DNA from: Luteitalea sp.
GTDB lineage: Bacteria > Acidobacteriota > Vicinamibacteria > Vicinamibacterales > Vicinamibacteraceae
Direction: 5' to 3'
Assembly: GCA_009377495.1 (NCBI GenBank)
Contig: WHTZ01000033.1
Span: forward strand, 1 to 64,000
Length of the DNA: 64,000 bases
The notes beneath the pieces were generated by a model. The model had not been told where the DNA came from and ran no database searches. It saw nothing but the letters and a program-made list of their open reading frames with translations. The position numbers and the translations under genes were made by a program. Numbering within the stretch: the stretch's first letter is position 1; each line of letters begins with the position of its first letter. Positions 45,721-53,680 of this stretch are shown in pieces.

Positions 45721-47133
45721 ATGCCGGACAAGCGGAAGTTCCGCGTCCTACTTATTGACGACGAGCCCACGATGGGCGAGTGGGTAACGGTGCTGTTGAG
45801 CGCCGAACGATATGACGTGCGCGCCGTGGCCGACGGCGCAGAAGGGAGGGCTACGTTCGAGGCATGGCGGCCGGATCTGGTGGTGATTGACCTCTGGTTA
45901 CCCGACACCGACGGGCTCGATCTCCTGCGCTGGTTCAAGGCCGCGGACCAGGCCATAGAAGTCGTCATCTTGACCGGTCACGGCAGCGTTTCGCAGGCCG
46001 TCGAGGCGATGAAGGCTGGGGCTTACACCTTCGTCGAAAAACCCGTGGAGCCCGACACGCTGCGGGCCGTTGTCGAGCGCGCGCTCGAGCGGCGAGCCTT
46101 GCGCTCTGAGAACGAGCGCCTCCGCCAGCAACTGCAACGTCCGTCATCGTTCGGTGAGATGATTGGTCGCAGTAAGATCGTGCGCGAGCTGATGGAGCTC
46201 GTCGAGAGCGTCGCCGGGAGCGACGCGAACATTCTCATTCAAGGTGAGAACGGAACCGGCAAAGAGCTGATCGCGAACGCCATCCACACACACAGCAAAC
46301 GAGCCGAGGGGCCCTTCATCAAGATCAATTGCGCAGCCATTCCAAAGGAGCTCATCGAGTCGGAGCTGTTCGGGTACAAAAAGGGTGCGTTCACGGGCGC
46401 GCTCGCCGACAAGCGCGGTTTGTTCGAGCTGGCGCAGGGCGGGTCGTTGCTGCTGGACGAAATCGGCGAGATGCCGCCTTACGTCCAAACGAAGCTGCTG
46501 CGTGTGTTGCAGGAGCGAGAGTTTCGACCGGTTGGCAGCGGTCGCGTGGTCCAGGTGGACTTCCGGCTGATCTGCGCGACCAACGTCGATGTCGAGGCCG
46601 CGTTGCGCGATGGCCGGCTGCGAGAGGATCTCTACTTTCGCATCAACACGATCACTATCAAGGTGCCGCCGCTCAGAGAGCACACCGAGGACATCCCGCT
46701 GCTGTGCGAGTACTTCCTCGCAAAGTACAACGGCGCGCACGAGCGGCGCGTCAAGAGCATCGCGCCTTCTGCCTACCATCTCCTCATGCGGCACCGGTGG
46801 TCGGGCAACGTACGCGAGCTGGAAAACGCCATCGAGCGCGCCGTGCTCGTCGCACGCAATAATGAGGTCGGCGTGCACGATCTGCCCGAGACGATTCGCG
46901 ATGAGGGACCGAAGCAGTCGGAGCTGCAAATCCCGCCGAATTGCACATTGGCGGAGATCGAGCGCATGGCCATCCTGCAGACCTTGCAGCGCACCAACTG
47001 GAACAAGCAGGAAGCGGCCCAGATTCTTGGGTTGTATCGGCCGACGCTGTATAGCAAGATGCGGAAGCACGCCATCATTGGCGCGGGACGCGCGGCGCGC
47101 CGCCGGCCGACCCGCGAATTGGATGGAAGTTAA
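45721..47133 (+). CDS. NtrC-family sigma-54-dependent response regulator
   Basis: 470 residues. The receiver domain (about 8-120) has the acidic pair LIDDEP, phospho-Asp in VVIDLWLPDTDG, TGH and EKP. The AAA+ domain (about 145-380) has Walker A GENGTGKE, the sigma-54 loop KKGAFTGAL, Walker B GGSLLLDEIGEM and the RHRWSGNVREL sensor. The Fis-type helix-turn-helix is at 415-455 (NWNKQEAAQILGLYRPTLY). It should open sigma-54 promoters when phosphorylated. No histidine kinase is adjacent, so the input is unknown. A strong sigma-54 promoter lies just downstream (47218), a likely target. The start is ATG 45721 after GGGAGGT. Confidence 0.96.
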   Translation: MPDKRKFRVLLIDDEPTMGEWVTVLLSAERYDVRAVADGAEGRATFEAWRPDLVVIDLWLPDTDGLDLLRWFKAADQAIEVVILTGHGSVSQAVEAMKAGAYTFVEKPVEPDTLRAVVERALERRALRSENERLRQQLQRPSSFGEMIGRSKIVRELMELVESVAGSDANILIQGENGTGKELIANAIHTHSKRAEGPFIKINCAAIPKELIESELFGYKKGAFTGALADKRGLFELAQGGSLLLDEIGEMPPYVQTKLLRVLQEREFRPVGSGRVVQVDFRLICATNVDVEAALRDGRLREDLYFRINTITIKVPPLREHTEDIPLLCEYFLAKYNGAHERRVKSIAPSAYHLLMRHRWSGNVRELENAIERAVLVARNNEVGVHDLPETIRDEGPKQSELQIPPNCTLAEIERMAILQTLQRTNWNKQEAAQILGLYRPTLYSKMRKHAIIGAGRAARRRPTRELDGS

Positions 47134-47169
47134 TCCCGGAGCGAGTTGAGCCGACAAGCTCCATTGTAG

Positions 47170-47189
47170 GGCGCCCCTTTAGGGGCGCC
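47170..47189. repeat. Dispersed palindrome GGCGCCCC-ttta-GGGGCGCC
   Basis: A perfect 8-bp stem with a 4-nt loop, 37 bp after the stop of the response regulator and 28 bp before the sigma-54 promoter. It is the same element as at 20190, 40801 and 51538. A hairpin here could end transcription of the regulator gene and insulate the sigma-54 unit. Confidence 0.85.
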
Positions 47190-47217
47190 GTCTTAGGCGC
47201 GCCCACGCACTGCTGAT

Positions 47218-47233
47218 TGGCACGGTGTTTGTA
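47218..47233 (+). promoter_or_regulatory. Sigma-54 (-24/-12) promoter
   Basis: TTGGCAC-N5-TTGTA matches the consensus TGGCAC-N5-TTGCW with GG and TTG at the required spacing; only the C of the -12 GC is T. The start point would be near 47243, 15 nt before ATG 47258. The gene for a sigma-54 activator ends 84 bp upstream, which supports a functional link. Confidence 0.7.
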
Positions 47234-47257
47234 AGACGTTTGGACAAGGTGGACACT

Positions 47258-47650
47258 ATGGCGGATCGAGAACGCGTGTTGCTTTCGGCGTTGGCGGGCG
47301 CCGCGATTGGTGCGGCGGCCGGCTTCTTGATGTTGACGAATCGCGGGCGGACGGTGCGCGGTCAGATCGAACCGAAGCTGGACGAATTTCTCGGCAACGT
47401 GGACCAGTTGAAGGCGTCGGTGCGTAAGGCCCGTCAGGTGGCGGAGGCAAGCTGGCACTCCTTCCAGCAGATCATCGATGAGACCACGCCGCGGCCTTCG
47501 ACCCGTCCCGAGCCTGCCGAGGGACCAGAGCCTCAGGGTCACCCTGAGCCTGTCGAAGGGCGAAAGCCGACGAGCTCGGGCCGTCCTGAGTTCACCGAAG
47601 GACGCGGTCGGTTCGATCAACGTTGGGAAACTGGGACACGCCCCCACTAA
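47258..47650 (+). CDS. YtxH-like small envelope protein with repeat-derived tail
   Basis: 130 residues. A short N-terminal head and one transmembrane helix (ALAGAAIGAAAGFLMLTNRG) are followed by a helical, possibly coiled-coil stretch (LDEFLGNVDQLKASVRKARQ), as in YtxH/general-stress proteins. From about residue 85 the protein is encoded by three units of a dispersed palindromic repeat, giving the periodic PEPAEG, PEPVEG and PEFTEG. It is under the sigma-54 promoter at 47218. AAGGTGG ahead of ATG 47258 is a fair ribosome site. Confidence 0.75.
   Translation: MADRERVLLSALAGAAIGAAAGFLMLTNRGRTVRGQIEPKLDEFLGNVDQLKASVRKARQVAEASWHSFQQIIDETTPRPSTRPEPAEGPEPQGHPEPVEGRKPTSSGRPEFTEGRGRFDQRWETGTRPH
47505..47607. 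repeat. Three units of a dispersed palindromic repeat inside a coding region
   Basis: Units of cctgagcctgtcgaagg type lie at about 47505-47523, 47536-47560 and 47582-47603. The element is related to the hairpin at 4342-4376. They are in frame with the YtxH-like gene and form its C-terminus. Confidence 0.75.
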
Positions 47651-47712
47651 GTGGCCCGGTGCAGGACACGACGTCGTCGTGCTGATGAGGTAATGAAACA
47701 CAGGAGGATACC

Positions 47713-48069
47713 ATGGGGCACGAAGAAGGCACGGATACACGGAGTCATTCGGTGCTGATGGGCTTCTTCGCGGGTCTGCTCGTCGGGGCCGGCCTCGGCT
47801 TGCTGCTCGCGCCGCGGCCCGGATCAGAGGTCCGGCGCGGTGTGGCGGCATCGGCCGACGATCTGCGCCGCCGGGCGTCGGAGACACTGCACCACTCGCA
47901 AGAACGGATGTCGCACGCCGTTGAGCGGGGGCGCGATGTGTACAACCGAGCCCGCCACATCGCCGACCGTACCCGCCCCCACGCGGCGGAGGCTGGTCAT
48001 GAGGCGCTCGAGGACGTCTCACAGGCGGCCGAGCCGCTGCGAGAAGGCATCAAGGGCGTCGCCGGTTAG
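47713..48069 (+). CDS. YtxH domain protein
   Basis: 118 residues. An N-terminal transmembrane helix (LMGFFAGLLVGAGLGLLLAP, the classical YtxH glycine-rich helix followed by RPGSEVRRGV) leads into a long amphipathic helix (DDLRRRASETLHHSQERMSH and on). Members are stress-induced inner-membrane proteins of unknown function. A strong AGGAGGATACC precedes ATG 47713. It follows the first YtxH-like gene by 62 bp and is probably co-expressed from the sigma-54 promoter. Confidence 0.88.
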   Translation: MGHEEGTDTRSHSVLMGFFAGLLVGAGLGLLLAPRPGSEVRRGVAASADDLRRRASETLHHSQERMSHAVERGRDVYNRARHIADRTRPHAAEAGHEALEDVSQAAEPLREGIKGVAG

Positions 48070-48180
48070 TCCCGTCTCGGCCACCCGACGCGTGCCCCCG
48101 AAAGCCCGCGGGCACACATGGCGGCGGACGGGTGTGTCTGTGGGCCGATCGGCCTTGTTCACGAGCGGCATTGCGGCCGC

Positions 48181-48198
48181 CCCGACGCGTCGGGTTTT
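48181..48198 (+). terminator. Intrinsic terminator candidate
   Basis: The palindrome CCCGACGCGTCGGG is followed directly by TTTT. It lies 112 bp after the second YtxH gene. A consensus -35 TTGACA follows at 48204-48209 (with a poor -10), so the YihY gene may have its own promoter after this stop. Confidence 0.5.
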
Positions 48199-48270
48199 GC
48201 TATTTGACACTTGCCGCAACGTCGTCCTGCGATCCGAGTATTTCTAGCTGAGCTGCGTGCGCTACCCCGC

Positions 48271-49110
48271 ATGACCGGCGTTGCGGCGTGGCGCGGGCTG
48301 CTCCGGTTTCTCGATGGCAACCTCGCGCTAGCCTCATCGATCGCGTTTTACTCGCTGCTATCGCTGTTCCCCTGTCTACTGCTGCTGCTGTCGTTACTCG
48401 GGACGCTCACGGCCGACGACGGCGATCGAGAGGCGGTACTCGAGTTTGCGCTCCAGTATCTGCCACGCCAGTTCGAGTTCGTGAAGAGCCAGATCGATGC
48501 GTTTCGGCAGACGCGCGTGTCACTCGGCGTGACAGGCAGCATATTCATGACCTGGGCGGCGCTTGGCTTTTTCAGCGCCGTGACGAGGGCCGTGAACCAC
48601 GCGTGGGGCGTGGAACAGCAGCCGAACTATCTGAAGCACAAGCTGGTCTCGTTCTTGATGTTGCTCGCGGCCGGTGTCCTCTTTCTCGTCGGTCTCTTCC
48701 TCCTCAGCGCCCGCAGCATCGTCGGCGCATCGTGGTTCACCGATGTGCTGGAACAGTTGCCCGGCCTCGATGTCCTGCGAAGCTTCCTCGTCGGGTGGGC
48801 CACGACCGTCGTCCTGATCGTTTGCGTAGCGTTGATCTTCTACTTCGTGCCCAACACCAACCGCGTGCGCTTTCGTGACGTGTGGGCCGGTGCCATCCTG
48901 ACAGGGCTGCTCTGGCGAGGTGCGTTACTCGGATTCTCGTGGTACGTGCGAGATCTTTCGCGATTCAGCGTCGTCCATGGGTCACTTGCCGCCGTTGTCG
49001 TCTTCATGTGGTGGATCTATCTCTGCTCAGCCATTCTGCTCTACGGCCTGCAGTTCACGGTGGCGTGGGCTCATCTACGGCGGTTCGAGCGCGGGGAGAT
49101 TGCGCGCTAG
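48271..49110 (+). CDS. YihY/BrkB-type inner-membrane protein
   Basis: A 279-residue polytopic protein of the YihY family of unknown function, sometimes labelled ribonuclease BN in error. Diagnostic blocks: SSIAFYSLLSLFPCLLLLLS, ALGFFSAVTRAVNHAWGVEQ, YFVPNTNRVRFRDVWAGAIL and YGSLAAVVVF-like HGSLAAVVVFMWWIYLCSAI. There are about six transmembrane helices. ATG 48271 is preferred over TTG 48211 because the latter would lie within the presumed promoter. Its stop shares the tetranucleotide CTAG with the stop of a tiny gene on the other strand. Confidence 0.88.
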   Translation: MTGVAAWRGLLRFLDGNLALASSIAFYSLLSLFPCLLLLLSLLGTLTADDGDREAVLEFALQYLPRQFEFVKSQIDAFRQTRVSLGVTGSIFMTWAALGFFSAVTRAVNHAWGVEQQPNYLKHKLVSFLMLLAAGVLFLVGLFLLSARSIVGASWFTDVLEQLPGLDVLRSFLVGWATTVVLIVCVALIFYFVPNTNRVRFRDVWAGAILTGLLWRGALLGFSWYVRDLSRFSVVHGSLAAVVVFMWWIYLCSAILLYGLQFTVAWAHLRRFERGEIAR

Positions 49111-49217
49111 TCCGCTGACGATTTCCGATCGGCGAACAGCTCGATTGCGAACGCAATCAAGAAGACGACCACTGCAAGGCCAGCCAGTGCGAGTAAGGCG
49201 AGCAGCAGGATACGCAT
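49107..49217 (-). CDS. Predicted 36-residue single-helix membrane protein
   Basis: A short frame encodes MRILLLALLALAGLAVVVFL followed by IAFAIELFADRKSSAD, one clean transmembrane helix with a hydrophilic end. The ATG is at 49217 and the TAG at 49109-49107. There is no good Shine-Dalgarno (upstream reads gattcctgatcc). The stop overlaps that of YihY in CTAG. The hydrophobic core free of rare breaks argues for a real microprotein, but the size makes this uncertain. Confidence 0.42.
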   Translation of the reverse strand: MRILLLALLALAGLAVVVFLIAFAIELFADRKSSAD

Positions 49218-49378
49218 GGATCAGGAATCGGGAATCAGACACGTCAAAACGGGGCCGCCTTCCTTTTCCCAGAATCAGCAGATCGACGCGATTGTACCGC
49301 ACACGCCAGCATGAGAGAGACGAGCGCTGATATGCTGGTTGAAAGGGGTTTCTGATACTCCTTGCACCGAGGTGTTGC

Positions 49379-51550
49379 ATGTCTAACCGCCTTGCCTACG
49401 AGAGCAGCCCTTACCTCCTCCAGCACGCCGAGAACCCGGTCAATTGGTATCCCTGGGGTGAGGAGGCGTTTGCCGCCGCCCGCGCGACAGACCGGCCGAT
49501 TTTTCTGTCGATCGGCTACTCGACCTGCCACTGGTGTCACGTGATGGAGCACGAGTCGTTCGAGGATCCCGCCATTGCGCAGGTTCTCAACGAGCATTTC
49601 GTCGCGGTCAAGGTCGACCGGGAAGAGCGGCCCGACGTGGACCGCGTGTACATGACGTTTGTCCAGGCGACCACGGGTAGCGGTGGCTGGCCGATGAGCG
49701 TGTGGCTGACGCCAGCCCTCAAGCCCATCGTTGGTGGCACGTACTTCCCGCCGACGTCTCGCTGGGGGCGACCAGGGTTCGTCGAGATCCTGCAGCAGAT
49801 CGGTGACTTGTGGCGGAGCGATCGCGAGCGTCTCGTGGCGTCCGCGGACGCGGTCACGGAACGACTTCGCGACGCAGTCAGTCCCTCGTCGAACGGCGCG
49901 ACACCCGAGGCGGCCGTCGTTGCGGGCCGAGAGGCGCTCCACGATGCCACGGACGCGTTTCGCAGTGCGTACGATGTGCGGTATGCCGGGTTTGGCGACG
50001 CACCGAAATTCCCGCGGCCGTCCGAGCTGCTGTTCTTGCTCCGCGAGCACGCACGCACCGGTGAGGGAGCTCCGCGCGAGATGGTGCTCGACACGTTGCG
50101 TGCGATGGCGCTCGGCGGGATGCGTGATCACGTGGGTGGAGGATTTCACCGCTACAGCGTCGACGCGCGCTGGCGCGTGCCACACTTCGAGAAGATGCTC
50201 TACGACCAGGCGCAGCTCGTGCTCGCGTTCCTCGAGGCGTCTCAAGCGAGCGGCGATGGTTTCTACGCGGCGGTCGCCGAGGACACGCTTGCCTATGTGC
50301 AGCGCGATCTGACCGCCGTGGAGGGCGGCTTCTTCTCCGCGGAGGATGCCGATAGCCTGCCGCCGGAAACAGCTGGCCAGCCGGATGCACGGAAGATGGA
50401 AGGCGCGTTCTATCTTTGGAGCGAAGAGGAGATCAACACCCTCCTCGAACCGGACGAGGCGGCCATCGTCCGCGCCGCGTACGGCATCGAGTCGTCTGGC
50501 AACGTGCCCGAGGATCCACACGGCGAGTTCGGGGCGAAGAACATCCTCTACATCGCGATGTCCGCTGAAGACGTCGCGGCGCGCGAGCGTCGGCCACCAT
50601 CTGAGGTGGCGGACGTGCTGCGTCGGATCCGTCCGCGCCTGTTTGCGGCACGTGCGAAGCGTCCGCGGCCGCACCTCGACGACAAAGTGCTCACGGCGTG
50701 GAACGGCCTCATGATCGCTGCGTTCGCGCGGGCCGCGCGCGTGCTGGAGCCGGAGCGTACCGGAGACGGCTCGCAAGAGCGGCCTTCGTACGCTGCCGTG
50801 GCCGAACGGGCCGCGCGGTTCATCCTGACCCGGTTGTGGGACGAGTCGCGTCAGGTTCTCCAACGACGGTATCGCGATGGCAGTGCCGCGATTGACGGCT
50901 ACTGTGAGGATTACGCGTACACGATCTGGGGATTGCTCGAGCTGTTTCAGGCAACGGGCGCCGCCGAGTGGCTCAACTGGGCGCAGCGGTTACAGGCGCG
51001 GCAGGACACGCTCTTTTGGGATGCGAGCAACGGCGGATGGTTTGGAACGACCGGCGACGATCCATCGGTGCTGTTGCGGCTCAAAGAAGACTACGACGGC
51101 GCCGAGCCCGCCCCCAGCTCCGTTGCCGTGATGAACTTGATGGCGCTTGCACATCTCACGGGCAACGCGGACGCGTTGCAGAAGGTGGAGCTCACCCTTG
51201 CTCGTGCCGGCGAGGTCATGACACGCGCCGCCCGTGCCGTGCCGTTCATGATGGCAAATCTCTCGGCCTATCACGCTGACATTCGACAGGTCGTGCTCGT
51301 CGGCCCTCGCGATCGCGACGACATGCGATTGCTATTCCGGACCGTGACCTCTTTCTACCAGCCCTTCACTGTTGTCGTGCCGGTCACGCCGGAGGAACAA
51401 CCGAGGTTGGCAGAGCTGCTGCCGTTCATTGCGCCGATGACGATGCGTGATGGTCGCGCGACGGCGTATGTGTGCCGCAACTTCACGTGTGACCGACCGA
51501 CGACCGATCCCGACCAGTTGCGACACGCATTAGGTAGGGCGCCCCTTTAG
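49379..51550 (+). CDS. YyaL/SSP411-type thioredoxin-domain protein (DUF255)
   Basis: 723 residues. The N-terminal thioredoxin-like domain (1-165) begins [20 protein letters not shown] and carries the CxxC in [17 protein letters not shown], with [11 protein letters not shown] and GGTYFPP. An (alpha/alpha)6-barrel similar to N-acylglucosamine epimerases/mannose isomerases follows (residues about 200-700; [20 protein letters not shown]). Catalytic function is unproven; a redox or sugar-linked role is usually suggested. The last five residues (GRAPL) and the TAG stop are encoded by a dispersed palindrome. Confidence 0.95.
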   Translation: MSNRLAYESSPYLLQHAENPVNWYPWGEEAFAAARATDRPIFLSIGYSTCHWCHVMEHESFEDPAIAQVLNEHFVAVKVDREERPDVDRVYMTFVQATTGSGGWPMSVWLTPALKPIVGGTYFPPTSRWGRPGFVEILQQIGDLWRSDRERLVASADAVTERLRDAVSPSSNGATPEAAVVAGREALHDATDAFRSAYDVRYAGFGDAPKFPRPSELLFLLREHARTGEGAPREMVLDTLRAMALGGMRDHVGGGFHRYSVDARWRVPHFEKMLYDQAQLVLAFLEASQASGDGFYAAVAEDTLAYVQRDLTAVEGGFFSAEDADSLPPETAGQPDARKMEGAFYLWSEEEINTLLEPDEAAIVRAAYGIESSGNVPEDPHGEFGAKNILYIAMSAEDVAARERRPPSEVADVLRRIRPRLFAARAKRPRPHLDDKVLTAWNGLMIAAFARAARVLEPERTGDGSQERPSYAAVAERAARFILTRLWDESRQVLQRRYRDGSAAIDGYCEDYAYTIWGLLELFQATGAAEWLNWAQRLQARQDTLFWDASNGGWFGTTGDDPSVLLRLKEDYDGAEPAPSSVAVMNLMALAHLTGNADALQKVELTLARAGEVMTRAARAVPFMMANLSAYHADIRQVVLVGPRDRDDMRLLFRTVTSFYQPFTVVVPVTPEEQPRLAELLPFIAPMTMRDGRATAYVCRNFTCDRPTTDPDQLRHALGRAPL

Positions 51551-51582
51551 GGGCGCCGTCCAGTACTTTAGGGGCGCCGTCC
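51538..51582. repeat. Palindrome GGCGCCCC-ttta-GGGGCGCC plus partial second copy
   Basis: A full copy lies at 51538-51557, with a half copy (ctttaggggcgccgtcc) at about 51566-51582. The TAG stop of the upstream gene (51548-51550) is in the loop. Confidence 0.85.
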
Positions 51583-51632
51583 AGAGCGCGTGATTCGACA
51601 CCCCTGAAACTTCACGCGTTTGACAAGCGTCT

Positions 51633-52043
51633 ATGGCAATAGGAGAATCACGTATCGTGAGCAGGCAGACAGTTGGCAGGCTCGTCCGTAGCATAGCGCT
51701 TGTGCTCGTTGCCGGCATGCTCCTCGCGGCTTGGGAGGACTGCATCGGTAAGGGGGCCTCCCCGCGGGCACAGATGGCCTGCTGCGCCGCGGCGGAGCAC
51801 GACTGCGGCTTCGCTGATCAGGCGATGAAATGTTGTGAGCTTGAGCAGCCGACGAAGGGTCGCCTGATTCTCACGGAGTTGGCGGTCACTGTCACGCCAC
51901 CGGCACCGGTCGCGGTTCCTGTTGCGGCGTTTGCGGTGATGGCTGATGCGCCGCCATGGCCGGGTGCGCTAGCGCATGAGCACCCGGCGCGTAACGTCCA
52001 AGGCATACCTACCTACATTCTCACCGGTACGCTGCTAATCTAA
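51633..52043 (+). CDS. Small exported Cys/Met-rich protein preceding RND operon
   Basis: 136 residues from ATG 51633, or 128 from GTG 51657, which has AGGAG upstream. A hydrophobic N-terminal segment (IALVLVAGMLLAAW) is followed by a cysteine-rich part with paired cysteines (MACCAAAEHDCG, MKCCELE), then a Pro/Val-rich stretch and a His-containing end (AHEHP). I do not recognise a family. Paired cysteines and placement ahead of a CusCBA-like operon suggest metal binding in the periplasm (inference). A TTGACA occurs about 15 bp upstream of the start. Confidence 0.62.
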   Translation: MAIGESRIVSRQTVGRLVRSIALVLVAGMLLAAWEDCIGKGASPRAQMACCAAAEHDCGFADQAMKCCELEQPTKGRLILTELAVTVTPPAPVAVPVAAFAVMADAPPWPGALAHEHPARNVQGIPTYILTGTLLI

Positions 52044-52120
52044 GCCTCTTCTTCGCTTTCCCTTCGCAAATGCGGAAGGGGACCAGATCCCTCTTACACA
52101 TTTTCGAGTAGTCAGGGTGC

Positions 52121-52268
52121 GGCCTAACCGCCTCCGCCAAGGCTACGGCGGTCCACCTTCGCCGAGGCTACGGCGGACTTGTCCGCCGAAGCGCGAAGCG
52201 CGAAGGCGGAAGGCCACGCGCTATGTAACGACACGTGTCGTACGTAGCGAGGGGTCTTAGACCCCTCG
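52121..52268. repeat. Composite of dispersed palindromic repeats
   Basis: The 259-bp gap before the efflux operon carries a near copy (about 52121-52215) of the CGGCGG-rich element at 20236-20325. Two palindromes follow: CGACACGTGTCG (52229-52240) and CGAGGGGTCT-t-AGACCCCTCG (52248-52268). No ORF is supported. The last palindrome lies 35 bp before the start of the TolC-like gene. Confidence 0.85.
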
Positions 52269-52302
52269 TGTCGGTCGGCGCACGGTCGAAGAAGAGGTTG
52301 CT

Positions 52303-53676
52303 ATGCGGTTGCTTTGTCACGTCTGGACGAGAGTCGTGCTGTTCGTGTTCGTCGTGGGTCTATCTGCGTGGGCGAGCCCGGCGGAGGCGGACGAAGCCGT
52401 CATGGAGCTGACGGCGCTGCGCGCTCAGCTTCGTGCCCTCGAGGGACCACCCGCCTACGAGGGCCCGCCGCTCACGCTCGATACCGCGCTCGACGAAGCG
52501 CTCGCGCGAAACCCAGAGCTGATCGCGCTTCGACGCGAGTTCGACGTCGCGCGCCAGCGCCCGCAACAAGAACGATTTCTCTCGCCACCGACCTTCGAGG
52601 CGCAGATCTGGCAATGGCCCATCAACACCGCGAACCCGGCGAACACGAACATGTACATGTTCATGGCGAACCAGGACATTCCTGGGCGGGGGAAGCGGCG
52701 CCTACGGGAAGCGGTGGCCCAGCGCGAGTCCGACCTGGCGAACAACGCCATTGCCGTTCGTGCACGAGAGGTCGTCGACCGCGTCAAGCGCGCCTACGCC
52801 GATCTCTTTCTTGCGCGCAAAGAGACCGAAGTACACCACGCCAGCGTGGAGCTGCTCCGGCAGTTTGCGGACATCTCCGCAGCAAAGTACACGACAGGTC
52901 GAATCTCCCAGCAGGATGTGTTGAAGGCAGTCGTCGAGCTGTCGAAGCTGCACGATCACCTAATCGGGCTCGACGAGCGCGAGCAATTGGCCGTCGCGCA
53001 GTTGAACATCTTGCTCGACCGGCCGCCTCACGCGTCGATCGGACCTCTGGAGGAAGCACGCGAACGGGTGCTGTTACCGGCGCCGAGCGAGCTTCAGCGA
53101 CTCGCGTTGGAGCATCAGCCGGAGCTGCAGAGCTCCCAACTCGAGATCGATCGCGCCGAAGCCGACCTCGCTGTCGTGAAGCAGGACTACAAGCCTGACT
53201 TCTTCGTCACGGGCGGCTACATGCTCATGCCGCGGAATCGCGACGCGTGGATGGGAAAGGTCGGCATCACGTGGCCCACGGCGCCCTGGTCGCGAGGCAA
53301 GTTGGACGCGAAGAAGGCAGAAGCGACGGCCGCCATCGACGCCGCGAACGCGCGTCGGCGTGCGGTCGAGAACGCGATTCGCTTGGCCGTCCAGGATGCG
53401 TATGTGCGGGTCAAAGCGGCCGAGCGGCGCGCCGCGCTGCTTCGCACGAGCGTCGAGCCGCAGTCGAAGCAAACGCTCGAGGTGTCTCGCGCCGCGTACC
53501 AAACGGATCGCGTGGACTTCTTGTCGCTCATCGACAACCAGCGCGTGTTGTTGGATGTGCAGGTGAGCTACTTCGGGGCGCTCAGCAGCCTCGAGCAGGC
53601 GCTCGCCGATCTAGAACGTGCCATAGGCACCACGATCTCGGCGGAAATGCTCCGCCCGGTGGAGATGGGACGGTAA
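52303..53676 (+). CDS. TolC-family outer-membrane efflux protein (CusC/CzcC-like)
   Basis: 457 residues with a signal peptide (1-28, ending ASPAEA). Two OEP repeats form the alpha-helical barrel: LDTALDEALARNPELIALRR, GRISQQDVLKAVVELSKLH, LALEHQPELQSSQLEIDRAE and TDRVDFLSLIDNQRVLLDVQ. It is the channel of the tripartite pump whose adaptor and inner-membrane parts follow directly. It starts at ATG 52303 after GAAGAGG. Only 4 bp separate it from the adaptor gene. Confidence 0.93.
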   Translation: MRLLCHVWTRVVLFVFVVGLSAWASPAEADEAVMELTALRAQLRALEGPPAYEGPPLTLDTALDEALARNPELIALRREFDVARQRPQQERFLSPPTFEAQIWQWPINTANPANTNMYMFMANQDIPGRGKRRLREAVAQRESDLANNAIAVRAREVVDRVKRAYADLFLARKETEVHHASVELLRQFADISAAKYTTGRISQQDVLKAVVELSKLHDHLIGLDEREQLAVAQLNILLDRPPHASIGPLEEARERVLLPAPSELQRLALEHQPELQSSQLEIDRAEADLAVVKQDYKPDFFVTGGYMLMPRNRDAWMGKVGITWPTAPWSRGKLDAKKAEATAAIDAANARRRAVENAIRLAVQDAYVRVKAAERRAALLRTSVEPQSKQTLEVSRAAYQTDRVDFLSLIDNQRVLLDVQVSYFGALSSLEQALADLERAIGTTISAEMLRPVEMGR

Positions 53677-53680
53677 TGCC

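Noticed and set aside
49244..50863. 539-residue open frame on the minus strand
   Set aside because: It is antisense to the YyaL-type gene, Arg/His-rich and without motifs.
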